NCBI GenBank assembly: GCA_963847615.1
Contig: CAWKAN010000025.1
Coordinates: 186,001-250,000, forward strand
Length of the DNA: 64,000 nucleotides
Source: Palsa-883 sp963847615
GTDB taxonomy: Bacteria; Pseudomonadota; Alphaproteobacteria; Acetobacterales; Acetobacteraceae
Reading direction: 5' to 3'
Each line of letters opens with the position of its first letter. Positions within the stretch are counted from its first letter, which is position 1. A model generated the notes under the pieces. The model did no database searches. It was given only the letters and a program-made list of their open reading frames with translations, and was not told the origin of the DNA. Positions 53,134-64,000 of the stretch are shown one piece after another. The position numbers were made by a program, and so were the translations under genes.

Positions 53134-53934
53134 TCAATCCCGCGACGCAACAGCCTGCGCCATGCCGGCGTTCGGCGCCGGCTCCGCCAGCCCCGGTTGC
53201 TGCTCATCTTTCAGTCCGATCCCGGTCAGACGCAAGCGCCGCATCGCGCCGATCAGCCACAGCAGCTTGTCGGCCGCCGCCGCCGGCGCCAGCCCCGCCG
53301 GACGGATGTTGGAGATGCAGTTGCGCTCGGCATCGGTCCGCCCGGGCCGCGGCTGCCAGGTCAGGTAGATGCCCAGGCTGTCGGCCGCGCTCAGGCCCGG
53401 GCGCTCGCCGATCAGCACCGCCACCGCCGCGGCGCCGAGCGCGGCGCCGATGTCGTCGCCGAGCGCCACGCGCCCCTGCTCCGCCACCGCCACCGGGGCG
53501 ACGGCGATCCCCTGGGCGCGCAGCGCCGGCACCGCGCGCGCCAGCACCGCGGCCGCGTGGCGCGCCACCGCGGTGGCCGACAGCCCGTCGCACACCACGA
53601 AGGCGAACGCGCCGGGGAAGGCGAACGCGCCGGGCTGCGGGGCCAGCAGCGGCCGATCCGCCGCGCGCAGCCGCCGGCCCAGGTCCGGGCGCAGCAGATA
53701 GGCATGGCGGTCCACCGCCTCGCTGCGCACCGCGACGCTGTCGATGCCGATCGCCGCCAGCTCCCCGCGCAGCGCCACGACGTCCAGCGCGGCGTGCACC
53801 GCGTCGCGCGCCGCGGCGTGGGCGGCCTGGAACGCGAGGTGCGCCGCGGTCGGCAGCCCGTTGCCGGCGCGCCCCAGCGCCACCCGCGCCGGGGTGAATT
53901 GCCGCAGGTCGATCCAGCGCGCCGGCGGGCTCAT
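53134..53934 (-). CDS. eutC: Ethanolamine ammonia-lyase small subunit
   Basis: The 266-residue product has RWIDLRQFTPARVALGRAGN, then GLPTAAHLAFQAAHAAARDA, VVCDGLSATAVARHAAAVLA and IYLTWQPRPGRTDAERNCIS. These match EutC, including the ERNCISNIR end motif. It binds adenosylcobalamin together with EutB. The enzyme converts ethanolamine to acetaldehyde and ammonia. It follows eutB by ten bases and is cotranscribed. No eut shell or reactivase (eutA) gene is near. Confidence 0.92.
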   Translation of the reverse strand: MSPPARWIDLRQFTPARVALGRAGNGLPTAAHLAFQAAHAAARDAVHAALDVVALRGELAAIGIDSVAVRSEAVDRHAYLLRPDLGRRLRAADRPLLAPQPGAFAFPGAFAFVVCDGLSATAVARHAAAVLARAVPALRAQGIAVAPVAVAEQGRVALGDDIGAALGAAAVAVLIGERPGLSAADSLGIYLTWQPRPGRTDAERNCISNIRPAGLAPAAAADKLLWLIGAMRRLRLTGIGLKDEQQPGLAEPAPNAGMAQAVASRD

Positions 53935-53944
53935 CGCGCGGCGC

Positions 53945-55327
53945 TCACGCCAGCCCGATCAGCGCCGGCGACAACCCCGCCGGGATCCGATCCGCCGCCG
54001 CCGGGCCGGCGAGGCCGACACGGGCGAGCCAGTCCTCGAACTCCGGGGCCGGGCGCAGGCCCAGCGCGCCGCGCAGATACAGCGCGTCGTGGAACGACGT
54101 GCTCTGGTACGACAGCATCACGTCGTCCGCCCCCGGCACGCCCATGACATAGGTCACCCCGGCAACGCCGAGCAGCGTCAGCAGCGCGTCCATGTCGTCC
54201 TGGTCGGCCTCGGCGTGATTGGTGTAGCAAACGTCCACCCCCATCGGCAGGCCGAGCAGCTTGCCGCAGAAATGGTCCTCCAGCCCGGCGCGAGTGATCT
54301 GCTTGCCGTCGTACAGGTATTCGGGGCCGATGAAGCCGACCACCGTGTTGACCAGCAGGGGCGAGAAGGCGCGGGCGACGGCGTAGGCGCGCGCCTCGAT
54401 GGTCTGCTGGTCGACGCCGTGATGCGCCTCGGCCGACAGCGCGCTGCCCTGCCCGGTCTCGAAATACATCACGTTGGCGCCCAGCGGATCACCCAATGTG
54501 CCGCGTTGCAGCGACAGCGCGGCCTCGCGCGCCTCGGCCAGCAGCGCGAGCGAGACACCAAAGCTGCGGTTCACCGCCTCGGTGCCGCCGATCGACTGGA
54601 ACACCAGGTCGACCGGGGCGCCGCGCTCGATCGCGCGCAGGGAGGTGGTGACATGCGCCAGTACGCAGGTCTGCGTCGGGATGGCGTAGCGGTCGCGGAT
54701 GGCGTCCAGCATCGAGAGCAGGGTGCAGGTGGCCTCCACGTTGTCGGTGGCCGGATTGACGCCGATCACCGCGTCGCCGGCGCCGAGCAGCAACCCGTCC
54801 AACACCGAGGCGGCGACGCCGCGCGGATCGTCGGTGGGATGGTTCGGCTGGAGACGCACCGACAGCCGGCCGGGCAGGCCGATCGTATTGCGGAATTTTG
54901 TCACCACGCGGCATTTGGCGGCGACCGCGATCAGGTCCTGCTGGCGCATGATCTTGCTGACCGCGGCGGCCATCTCCGGCGTGACCCCGGCGCGGATCGC
55001 GGTAAGGTCGTCGGGCGCGGCAGCCAGCAGGTATTCGCGGAACGCGCCCACCGTCAGCGCGGCGATCGGGGCGAAGGCAACCGGATCGTGGGTGTCGGCG
55101 ATCAGGCGGGTGACCTCGTCCGCTTCGTACGGCACCACTGGCTCATTGAGCAGTGCGCGCAGCGGCAAATCCGCCAAAGCCATCTGCGCTGCCACCCGTT
55201 CCGCGGCGGAGGCGGCGGCCAATCCGGCCAGCGCATCGCCGGAGCGGAACGGCGTCGCCCGTGCCAGCAGGGTGGCAAGGTCGGGGAAGGCATAACGTGT
55301 GCCGCCGATGCTGTGCGCGTAGGGCAG
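53945..55327 (-). CDS. eutB: Ethanolamine ammonia-lyase large subunit with a probable CTG start
   Basis: The protein reads LPYAHSIGGTRYAFPDLATL, then PTQTCVLAHVTTSLRAIERG, FQSIGGTEAVNRSFGVSLAL and CYTNHAEADQDDMDALLTLL, typical of EutB. The N-terminal LPYAHSIGG lines up with MPYAHTIGG-type starts, but the codon at 55327-55325 is CTG. A GAGGAG box lies eight bases before it. The only sequence between the preceding in-frame TGA (55342) and this codon is GGA GTT CGG CCC, so no ATG/GTG/TTG is available. The next in-frame start (TTG 55222) would drop 35 conserved residues. With CTG the protein is 460 residues, close to the family's 453. Confidence 0.9.
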   Translation of the reverse strand: MPYAHSIGGTRYAFPDLATLLARATPFRSGDALAGLAAASAAERVAAQMALADLPLRALLNEPVVPYEADEVTRLIADTHDPVAFAPIAALTVGAFREYLLAAAPDDLTAIRAGVTPEMAAAVSKIMRQQDLIAVAAKCRVVTKFRNTIGLPGRLSVRLQPNHPTDDPRGVAASVLDGLLLGAGDAVIGVNPATDNVEATCTLLSMLDAIRDRYAIPTQTCVLAHVTTSLRAIERGAPVDLVFQSIGGTEAVNRSFGVSLALLAEAREAALSLQRGTLGDPLGANVMYFETGQGSALSAEAHHGVDQQTIEARAYAVARAFSPLLVNTVVGFIGPEYLYDGKQITRAGLEDHFCGKLLGLPMGVDVCYTNHAEADQDDMDALLTLLGVAGVTYVMGVPGADDVMLSYQSTSFHDALYLRGALGLRPAPEFEDWLARVGLAGPAAADRIPAGLSPALIGLA

Positions 55328-55439
55328 GGGCCGAACTCCTCAGTCGAGGCGTGATTGTGCGCCTGCGCTCGGACCCGGCGTCAAGCCAATCCATCGCGCG
55401 TCGGAGGATCGGCGTTTGGTCGGCCGGCGAACGCTAGGC

Positions 55440-55740
55440 CGGACACGCAGGATCACAACGCCTCGTCGGTGATCCGATAGCGGATGGTGTAAGGACTGAC
55501 GGCGACCAGCTCACGCACAGGGCGATCGGGTGAAGCTGTGGGCCGTCCCGGATCAAGCTGTCATTGCGAGGACCGCTGCGCTCCTCGCAATGACAGCGAA
55601 CCAGCCGATCGCCCGCCTTGCGGACGTTCACCCGATGGCCCTGAGCTCACGCATGGTTGTGCCGTGCACCACCGTGCCTGCGCCGCACCAGGCCCATGCG
55701 CTATTGCAACAGCGCCAACGCGATGAAGGACCCGGGCGTC
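55440..55740 (-). pseudogene. RelE/ParE-like toxin remnant split by a MITE-like element
   Basis: On the minus strand the upstream part reads GAGTVVHGTTMREL up to the repeat. After the repeat the frame continues (M)RELVAVSPYTIRYRITDEAL and a TGA at 55457. The C-terminal pattern GTxxxRELVxxxPYxIxYRITDEA is that of ParE/RelE toxins. The element inserted exactly in the TGCGTGAGCT target shared by both sides. The N-terminal part is missing or unrecognisable, so this was probably decayed already, or was destroyed by the insertion. Confidence 0.5.
55518..55643. mobile_element. MITE-like element, copy 4, with 10-bp target duplication
   Basis: The left end CAGGGCGATCGGGTGAA (55518) and the right end TTCACCCGATGGCCCTG (55643) are 17-bp inverted repeats. 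Directly outside lie identical 10-bp direct repeats AGCTCACGCA (55508-55517 and 55644-55653). The 126-bp element contains a perfect 14-bp stem hairpin (TGTCATTGCGAGGA, loop nine bases, inverse). The ends match those of the larger palindromic repeats at 13.4 and 29.8 kb. A CAGGG end and a duplication of about 8-10 bp recall the ISAs1 group from memory. Confidence 0.85.
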
Positions 55741-55741
55741 G

Positions 55742-57040
55742 ATGGCGAACGAGCGTGACACGGGGATGGCGGAGGAGCGCGACAGCATGGCCACCCCACC
55801 CACCACCCCCGGCGTCCCGCGCGCGCGGCGCCTCGCCTGGCGCCATCTGGCCTTTGCCGTCGGCCCCGGCCTGGTCGCCATGCTCGCCGACACCGACGCC
55901 GGCAGCATCATCACCGTGGCGCAGAGCGGCGCGCAATGGGGCTACCGGCTGCTGCTGCCGAACCTGCTGCTGATCCCGTTCATGTTCATGGCGCAGGAGC
56001 TGGCGCTGCGGCTCGGGCTTGGCGCGCGCCGCGGCGCCGCCGAGCTGGTGTTGCGGCGCTTCGGGCGCGGGCAAGCCGTCTTGCTGCTGAGCGTCCTCGC
56101 GCTGAGCTGCTTCGGCGCCCTGGTCAGCCAGATGAGCGGCCTCGCCGGCGCCGCCCAGGTGATCGGCGTGCCGGTTCGCGCCGCCATCGCCGGCATCGTC
56201 GGCGGCCTGATCCTGATGGTGCTCACCGGCTCCTACCGCTCGGTCGAGCGCGTCGCGCTGCTCTTCGGCCTGTTCGAGCTGGCCTTCCTGGTCATGGCCT
56301 GGCGCGCCGCGCCGGGGCTCGCGCCGATCGTGCGGCAGGCCGCGAACCTGCCGGTGCACGACCACCGGTACCTCTATCTGCTCGCGGCCAATCTCGGCAC
56401 CAGCATCATCCCCTGGGTGCTGCTCTATCAGCCGTCGGCCAGCGTCGATAAGGGCCTCGGTCCGGAGCATATCAGGGGGGCGCGGCTGGAAACGCTGGCG
56501 GGCGTCGTGCTGTGCCAGACGATCACCTCGGCGCTGCTGATCGCCGCCGGGGCAACGCTTGGTGGCGGCGCGAAGCTGGATACGGTGCCGCAGATCGAAA
56601 CCGCGTTCACCGCGACGCTGGGCCCCGCGATCGGCCGGGCGGTTTTCATCCTTGGCCTGTCCGGCGGCGCGCTGGTCGCCACCATCGTGGTCTGTCTGAC
56701 CCTGGCCTGGAGCGTCGGCGAGGTGCTTGGCGTGCAGCACGCGCTGGAACGCCACCCGCGGCAGGCGCCGTGGTTCTACGGCTCGCTCAGCCTGATGCTG
56801 GTGGCTGGCGGCGCCCTGGTGGCGTCGGGGGTCGATCTGGTCAGCCTCTCGATCGCGGCCGGGGTGCTGAATGCGCTGCTGCTGCCGCTGGTGCTCGGCC
56901 TGCTCTATCGCCTCGCCCGCACGGCGCTGCCGGAGGCGCTGCGCCTGCGGGGCAGCTATGCCGTGCTGGTCGCGCTGGCCTTCCTGATCATTTCCGGTGT
57001 CGGCCTCTACGCCGGTCTTGCCGGCCTGATCCATGACTAG
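55742..57040 (+). CDS. NRAMP-related transporter with altered metal-binding motifs
   Basis: The 432-residue product has about eleven hydrophobic segments. The first matches NRAMP TM1 (GPGLVAMLADTDAGSIITVA), but the DPGN metal motif is D-A-G-S. The TM6 region, where the MPH metal ligands sit in classical NRAMP, reads SIIPWVLLYQPSAS, so both Met and His are replaced. It therefore belongs to a divergent branch, which could move Mg2+ or another cation rather than Mn2+/Fe2+. That is inference. The start is one of several in-frame Met codons before the first helix. A hairpin follows the stop. Confidence 0.8.
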   Translation: MANERDTGMAEERDSMATPPTTPGVPRARRLAWRHLAFAVGPGLVAMLADTDAGSIITVAQSGAQWGYRLLLPNLLLIPFMFMAQELALRLGLGARRGAAELVLRRFGRGQAVLLLSVLALSCFGALVSQMSGLAGAAQVIGVPVRAAIAGIVGGLILMVLTGSYRSVERVALLFGLFELAFLVMAWRAAPGLAPIVRQAANLPVHDHRYLYLLAANLGTSIIPWVLLYQPSASVDKGLGPEHIRGARLETLAGVVLCQTITSALLIAAGATLGGGAKLDTVPQIETAFTATLGPAIGRAVFILGLSGGALVATIVVCLTLAWSVGEVLGVQHALERHPRQAPWFYGSLSLMLVAGGALVASGVDLVSLSIAAGVLNALLLPLVLGLLYRLARTALPEALRLRGSYAVLVALAFLIISGVGLYAGLAGLIHD

Positions 57041-57072
57041 CCCACCGGAACGCTTGGTCCGTTGCCGGTGGG
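57041..57072 (+). terminator. Hairpin after the NRAMP-related gene
   Basis: CCCACCGGAACG and CGTTGCCGGTGGG pair as a near-perfect stem with one bulge directly after the stop codon at 57040. No T-run follows, so its termination strength is uncertain. Confidence 0.4.
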
Positions 57073-57352
57073 TGGCACGATCGGGATGACCAGGCTGCCA
57101 CGCTGGGCACACCTGCCGATCCTGGCGCGGCGCACATCGCGATCGGGCCGCCGCGGCACCATCTGCGAGTGGCAGTCGGCGTGCCGCGCCCATCGCCCCG
57201 GCGACCGAGCGCCAAAATACCAGCTGGACTCTCCCGCCGGCATCACGTAAACGCCCCGCCTTCATACGGAACGCGGGAGACGGCCCACCGCTGCCAGGCG
57301 GGGGGTGGTCGCATGCACCGCGGTCCCTTGGCACGGCAAAGGACCAGGGATC
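57041..57352. other. Spacer between the NRAMP-related gene and rplK
   Basis: No secE or nusG and no tRNA gene is seen upstream of rplK. The spacer must hold the rplKA promoter. Only the terminator-like hairpin at its left end is recognisable. Confidence 0.5.
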
Positions 57353-57787
57353 ATGGCGAAGAAGATCGTCGGCTACATCAAATTGCAGATTCCCGCCGGC
57401 AAGGCCAACCCGTCGCCCCCCGTGGGCCCGGCGCTGGGTCAGCGTGGCCTGAACATCATGGCGTTCTGCAAGGAATTCAATGCGGTCACCCAGAACATGG
57501 AGCCCGGCATGCCGGTGCCCGTGGTGATCACCGCGTTCGGCGACCGCAGCTTCAGCTTCATCACCAAGACGCCGCCCAACACCTATTTCCTCAAGAAGGC
57601 GGCGGGGATCGACAAGGGCACCACCGCGCCCGGCAAGGGCGCGCCGATCGGCCAGGTGACCACGACCCAGTTGCGCGAGATCGCGGCGATCAAGATGAAG
57701 GACATGAACGCCAACGACGTCGAGGGCGCGGTGCGCATGCTGGCCGGTTCGGCCCGTGCCATGGGCCTCGCCGTGGTGGAGGGCTGA
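57353..57787 (+). CDS. rplK: 50S ribosomal protein L11
   Basis: The 144-residue product starts MAKKIVGYIKLQIPAGKANP and continues SPPVGPALGQRGLNIMAFCK and FITKTPPNTYFLKKAAGIDK, with the GTP-centre-binding C-terminal domain ending MLAGSARAMGLAVVEG. It sits at the base of the L7/L12 stalk. Length and sequence are normal. It is followed after three bases by rplA. An AAAGGACCAGGGATC stretch precedes the ATG. Confidence 0.98.
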   Translation: MAKKIVGYIKLQIPAGKANPSPPVGPALGQRGLNIMAFCKEFNAVTQNMEPGMPVPVVITAFGDRSFSFITKTPPNTYFLKKAAGIDKGTTAPGKGAPIGQVTTTQLREIAAIKMKDMNANDVEGAVRMLAGSARAMGLAVVEG

Positions 57788-57790
57788 CCC

Positions 57791-58483
57791 ATGGCGAAGA
57801 ACAAGCGGCTGGCGGCGGCGCGCAAGGCGATCGACAGCACCAAATCCTATCCGTTGGCCGATGCGGTGAAGCTGATCAAGCAGACCGCCAAGGCGAAGTT
57901 CGACGAGACGGTCGAGATGTCGATGAACCTCGGCATCGACCCGCGCCACGCCGACCAGATGGTGCGCGGCCTGACCAGCCTGCCGAACGGCACCGGCAAG
58001 ACGGTGCGGATCGGCGTGTTCGCCCGCGGCGCCAAGGCCGACGAGGCGCAGGCGGCCGGGGCCGACGTGGTGGGCGCCGAGGACCTGGCGGAGAAGATCC
58101 AGGGGGGAGAAATCAATTTCGACCGCTGCATCGCCACGCCGGACATGATGGGCGTGGTCGGCCGGCTGGGGAAGATCCTCGGCCCGCGCGGGCTGATGCC
58201 GAACCCCCGCCTGGGCACCGTGACGATGGACGTGAAGGGCGCGGTCAGCGCCGCCAAGGCCGGCCAGGTGGAGTTCCGCGCCGAGAAGGCCGGCATCATC
58301 CATGCCGGCATCGGCAAGATCAGCTTCGACGACGCCAAGCTGGTGGAAAATGCCAAGGCGCTGGCCGACGCGATCCAGAAGGCGCGGCCGACCGGCGCCA
58401 AGGGCACCTACCTGAAGAAGGCGTCGCTCAGCTCGACGATGGGGCCGGGCATCCGGCTGGACGTCAGCTCGCTGGGCGACTGA
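57791..58483 (+). CDS. rplA: 50S ribosomal protein L1
   Basis: The 230-residue product starts MAKNKRLAAARKAIDSTKSY. It has the L1 signature KILGPRGLMPNPRLGTVTMD and ends STMGPGIRLDVSSLGD. L1 binds 23S rRNA at the exit side and, as a translational repressor, its own mRNA. It is cotranscribed with rplK. Confidence 0.98.
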   Translation: MAKNKRLAAARKAIDSTKSYPLADAVKLIKQTAKAKFDETVEMSMNLGIDPRHADQMVRGLTSLPNGTGKTVRIGVFARGAKADEAQAAGADVVGAEDLAEKIQGGEINFDRCIATPDMMGVVGRLGKILGPRGLMPNPRLGTVTMDVKGAVSAAKAGQVEFRAEKAGIIHAGIGKISFDDAKLVENAKALADAIQKARPTGAKGTYLKKASLSSTMGPGIRLDVSSLGD

Positions 58484-58917
58484 ACGCAACGAAATACGCC
58501 CGCGCCGGTCGATGCCGGGGCGGGTGGGCAGGGAGCTTGTCACCGGACCTGGTCCGGCGATCCGCTTCCGAACCTGTCCGAGACCGCACGTGAGCGTCCC
58601 CGCCCGATCCTGTCCGGATCGCCCGGGGACATCCTAAGGGGCCGCGAGGCCCGCGCGCGGGAGACGGGGAAGCCAGAAGTTTCGACGTCCGGGTCGCTCG
58701 ACCCGGGGGTCTGGGCTTTGGCGGTTCCGGCTGTGGTCCCCGGGTCAAGCCGGGGGTCCGAAGGACAGGCGAACCGGACCGAACCGGTCCGGCCCCCGGC
58801 TTGCGGGGGTCGCCTGGTGCGGTCCATGGGCAACCCGGCCCGGCGCGGTCCACACGCGTCTGGCCACTGGTGGCGCGGCGCCAAGACGCGTTGCGGCACC
58901 ATCAACGGAGACGAGAT
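58484..58917 (+). promoter_or_regulatory. Leader of the rplJL operon
   Basis: The 434-base gap between rplA and rplJ has no gene. It should hold the rplJ promoter and the structured mRNA leader to which L10-L12 binds to control translation. GGCGCGGCGCCAAGACGCGT near 58872 can fold and lies near the start. The position is taken from operon convention, not from a covariance match. Confidence 0.45.
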
Positions 58918-59457
58918 TTGGACCGTACGGAAAAGCGGAAGTTCGTCGCCGGGCTCAACGCCGCGCTGGCGGACGTCTCAATGGTCGTGGTCACCCAGAA
59001 CCAGGGGCTGACCGTGGCCGAGGCGACCGATCTGCGCCGGCGCATGCGGGCCGCGGGCGCGACCTTCAAGATCGCGAAGAACCGTCTGGCCCACCTCGCC
59101 CTGGACGGGACCCGGTTCGACGGCCTCAAGCCGCTGCTGAAGGGACCGACCGCGCTGGCGTGGTCGAAGGACCCGGTGGCGGTGGCGAAGGCGGCTGTCG
59201 AGTTCGCCAAGACCAACGACAAGCTGGTGCTGATCGGCGGTGCGCTGGGAACCCGGATGCTGGACGTCCCGGGGATCAGGGCACTGGCCGAGCTGCCGAG
59301 CCTGGAGGCGCTGCGTGCCGGATTGCTGGGGATGCTGAACACCCCGGCGACACGGCTCGCCGGCGTGCTGCAGGCCCCGGCCGGCCAGTTGGCGCGGGTC
59401 TTCGGGGCCTATGCCAAACGCGACGAGGCGGCAGACACCGTGCCGGAGGCGGCCTGA
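58918..59457 (+). CDS. rplJ: 50S ribosomal protein L10 (TTG start)
   Basis: The 179-residue product is read MDRTEKRKFVAGLNAALADV from a TTG at 58918 preceded by GGAG seven bases before. This start matches the family. It has the rRNA-binding blocks VTQNQGLTVAEATDLRRRMR, FKIAKNRLAHLAL and a long C-terminal helix that binds L7/L12 dimers. The ATG that would give a longer product lies in the leader and is unlikely. It is followed by rplL. Confidence 0.96.
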   Translation: MDRTEKRKFVAGLNAALADVSMVVVTQNQGLTVAEATDLRRRMRAAGATFKIAKNRLAHLALDGTRFDGLKPLLKGPTALAWSKDPVAVAKAAVEFAKTNDKLVLIGGALGTRMLDVPGIRALAELPSLEALRAGLLGMLNTPATRLAGVLQAPAGQLARVFGAYAKRDEAADTVPEAA

Positions 59458-59571
59458 GCTTTCCCCGCCGGGAGCGCGACAGAGGTGCCGCAACGGACAT
59501 GCCTGACAGGCAAGCCGGCAAATCCGGCTTGCAAGGAACCAACCAAAGTCTAGATTGAAGGACACACGAAC

Positions 59572-59946
59572 ATGGCTGACCTACAGAAGCTGGTGGACGA
59601 GCTGTCCAGCCTCACCGTCATTGAGGCTGCGGAGCTCTCGAAGCTGTTGGAAGAAAAGTGGGGTGTCTCCGCGGCCGCTCCGGTCGCGGTAGCCGCCGCC
59701 GCGCCCGTGGCCGCGGCCGCGCCGGTCGAGGAGCAGACCGAGTTTACCGTCATCCTGGCCAAGGCCGGCGAGAAAAAGATCAATGTCATCAAGGAAGTGC
59801 GGACCATCACCGGGCTCGGCCTGAAAGAGGCCAAGGACCTGGTCGAGGGCGCGCCGAAGCCGGTCAAGGAAGGCGTCAACAAGGACGAGGCCGCCAAGAT
59901 CCGCAAGATGCTCGAGGACGCTGGCGCTGCGGTCGAGGTCAAGTAA
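59572..59946 (+). CDS. rplL: 50S ribosomal protein L7/L12
   Basis: The 124-residue product starts MADLQKLVDELSSLTVIEAA. It has the N-terminal dimerisation helices, an Ala/Pro-rich hinge (SAAAPVAVAAAAPVAAAAPV) and the C-terminal domain FTVILAKAGEKKINVIKEVR, ending EDAGAAVEVK. It recruits translation factors to the stalk. The length is normal. Confidence 0.98.
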   Translation: MADLQKLVDELSSLTVIEAAELSKLLEEKWGVSAAAPVAVAAAAPVAAAAPVEEQTEFTVILAKAGEKKINVIKEVRTITGLGLKEAKDLVEGAPKPVKEGVNKDEAAKIRKMLEDAGAAVEVK

Positions 59947-60012
59947 CGACGGCGATCGAACCACATCCCGGCTGCGCGCTCCCGCCGGAGCGCGCGGCCG
60001 GCACGGCATGGA

Positions 60013-60042
60013 GCGGGCGAGAATCAGTCGATTCTCGCCCGC
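60013..60042 (+). terminator. Hairpin between rplL and rpoB
   Basis: GCGGGCGAGAAT, a six-base loop CAGTCG and ATTCTCGCCCGC form a perfect 12-bp stem. A TTTT follows about ten bases later. It is the expected place of the partial terminator that lowers rpoBC transcription relative to rplJL. Confidence 0.65.
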
Positions 60043-60104
60043 GCACCCGTTTTCGCCGGCCGGGGCGTGGCTGCCGGGGTGCCTTGGCTGACATGCGAAC
60101 AGTG

Positions 60105-60155
60105 CATGGGGCGAGCAGTGCATGGGGCGAGCAGTGCATGGGGTGGCTGACGCGA
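60105..60155. repeat. Triple 16-bp direct repeat upstream of rpoB
   Basis: The unit CAGTGCATGGGGCGAG occurs three times in a row, the last with one change. There is no coding capacity. It could be a protein-binding array or a simple slippage product. Confidence 0.75.
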
Positions 60156-60276
60156 CCGCCCTGGTGGCCGGGGACGCGGCAGAACCCCGGCGGCGGCGCA
60201 ACCGGGCTCGCGTGCAACGTGCGTAGCAGACTTGCGTAGAATTACCTATCGGGACGGCAGGGTGTCAGGACAGTCG

Positions 60277-64000
<3,724 letters not shown>

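Noticed and set aside
57041..57352. A tRNA or secE gene upstream of rplK
   Set aside because: No cloverleaf or SecE-like hydrophobic segment could be found in this spacer.
55628..58543. 971-codon minus-strand open frame
   Set aside because: It is antisense to the NRAMP-related gene, rplK and rplA.

Overview
The window is high-GC DNA (roughly 70% by eye) from an alphaproteobacterium. The best guess is a member of the Acetobacteraceae or another Rhodospirillales lineage. The support is the rplK-rplA-rplJ-rplL-rpoB string at the right end with a GC-rich alphaproteobacterial RpoB, a PhaR-type PHA regulator, a YgfZ/TPMT pair, an HpnK-like deacetylase remnant, and many catabolic and ABC substrate-binding genes. 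No rRNA, tRNA or CRISPR array was recognised.

Layout. 0-2.9 kb: the 5' part of oxyR diverges from a katG broken by a frameshift and an amber codon, with an IS630-type remnant behind it. 3.4-9.3 kb: an AT-rich orphan membrane protein, then a catabolic-looking block (cyclase-family hydrolase, intradiol dioxygenase, ChaC, MaoC-like protein, ABC substrate-binding protein) and a tiny His/Lys/Thr-rich exported protein. 9.4-16.1 kb: DUF1489 protein, polar amino-acid ABC ATPase, MFS carrier, LutA-like Fe-S protein, VOC protein and a TPP enzyme, with two copies of a large palindromic repeat. 16.3-21.7 kb: an accessory patch with a broken glycosylase-like gene, a partial duplicate of an MmgE/PrpD gene, a parDE-like pair, a vapBC pair, the intact mmgE/prpD gene and a sulfotransferase. 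21.8-29.7 kb: a DsbA-family remnant, pirin, wrbA divergent from a frameshifted LysR gene, a proline/alanine-rich lipoprotein, a frameshifted hpnK, a thioesterase and a histidine kinase. 29.8-32 kb: an IS481-like element nested inside a third copy of the palindromic repeat. 32-39.1 kb: a catabolic cluster (amidohydrolase, 6-oxocamphor-hydrolase-like crotonase, second crotonase, FAD oxidase, frameshifted CaiB-type CoA-transferase). 39.2-42.8 kb: a transposase fragment, then an operon of a glycosyltransferase and an asparagine synthase. 43.4-46.4 kb: long inverted repeats around a broken membrane-protein gene, a frameshifted HicB-like antitoxin and an mqsRA pair. 46.6-57 kb: ygfZ, TPMT-like methyltransferase, Gfo/Idh/MocA oxidoreductase, PHA genes (phaC-like, phaE-like, divergent phaR), eutBC and an NRAMP-related transporter. 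57.3-64 kb: ribosomal protein genes and rpoB, cut by the window end.

Two themes stand out. First, many genes carry a single-base lesion (katG, lysR, hpnK, caiB, the glycosylase-like gene, the antitoxin, a membrane protein). This means either recent gene decay or base errors in the assembly. Second, there is a family of palindromic MITE-like repeats whose ends read CAGGGC(A/G)ATCGGGTGAA. One copy at 55.5 kb is bounded by a perfect 10-bp direct repeat and sits inside what looks like a RelE/ParE toxin gene, which is good sequence evidence for mobility. Toxin-antitoxin genes or remnants occur at five places. They cluster with the repeats, duplications and broken genes rather than in the core regions.
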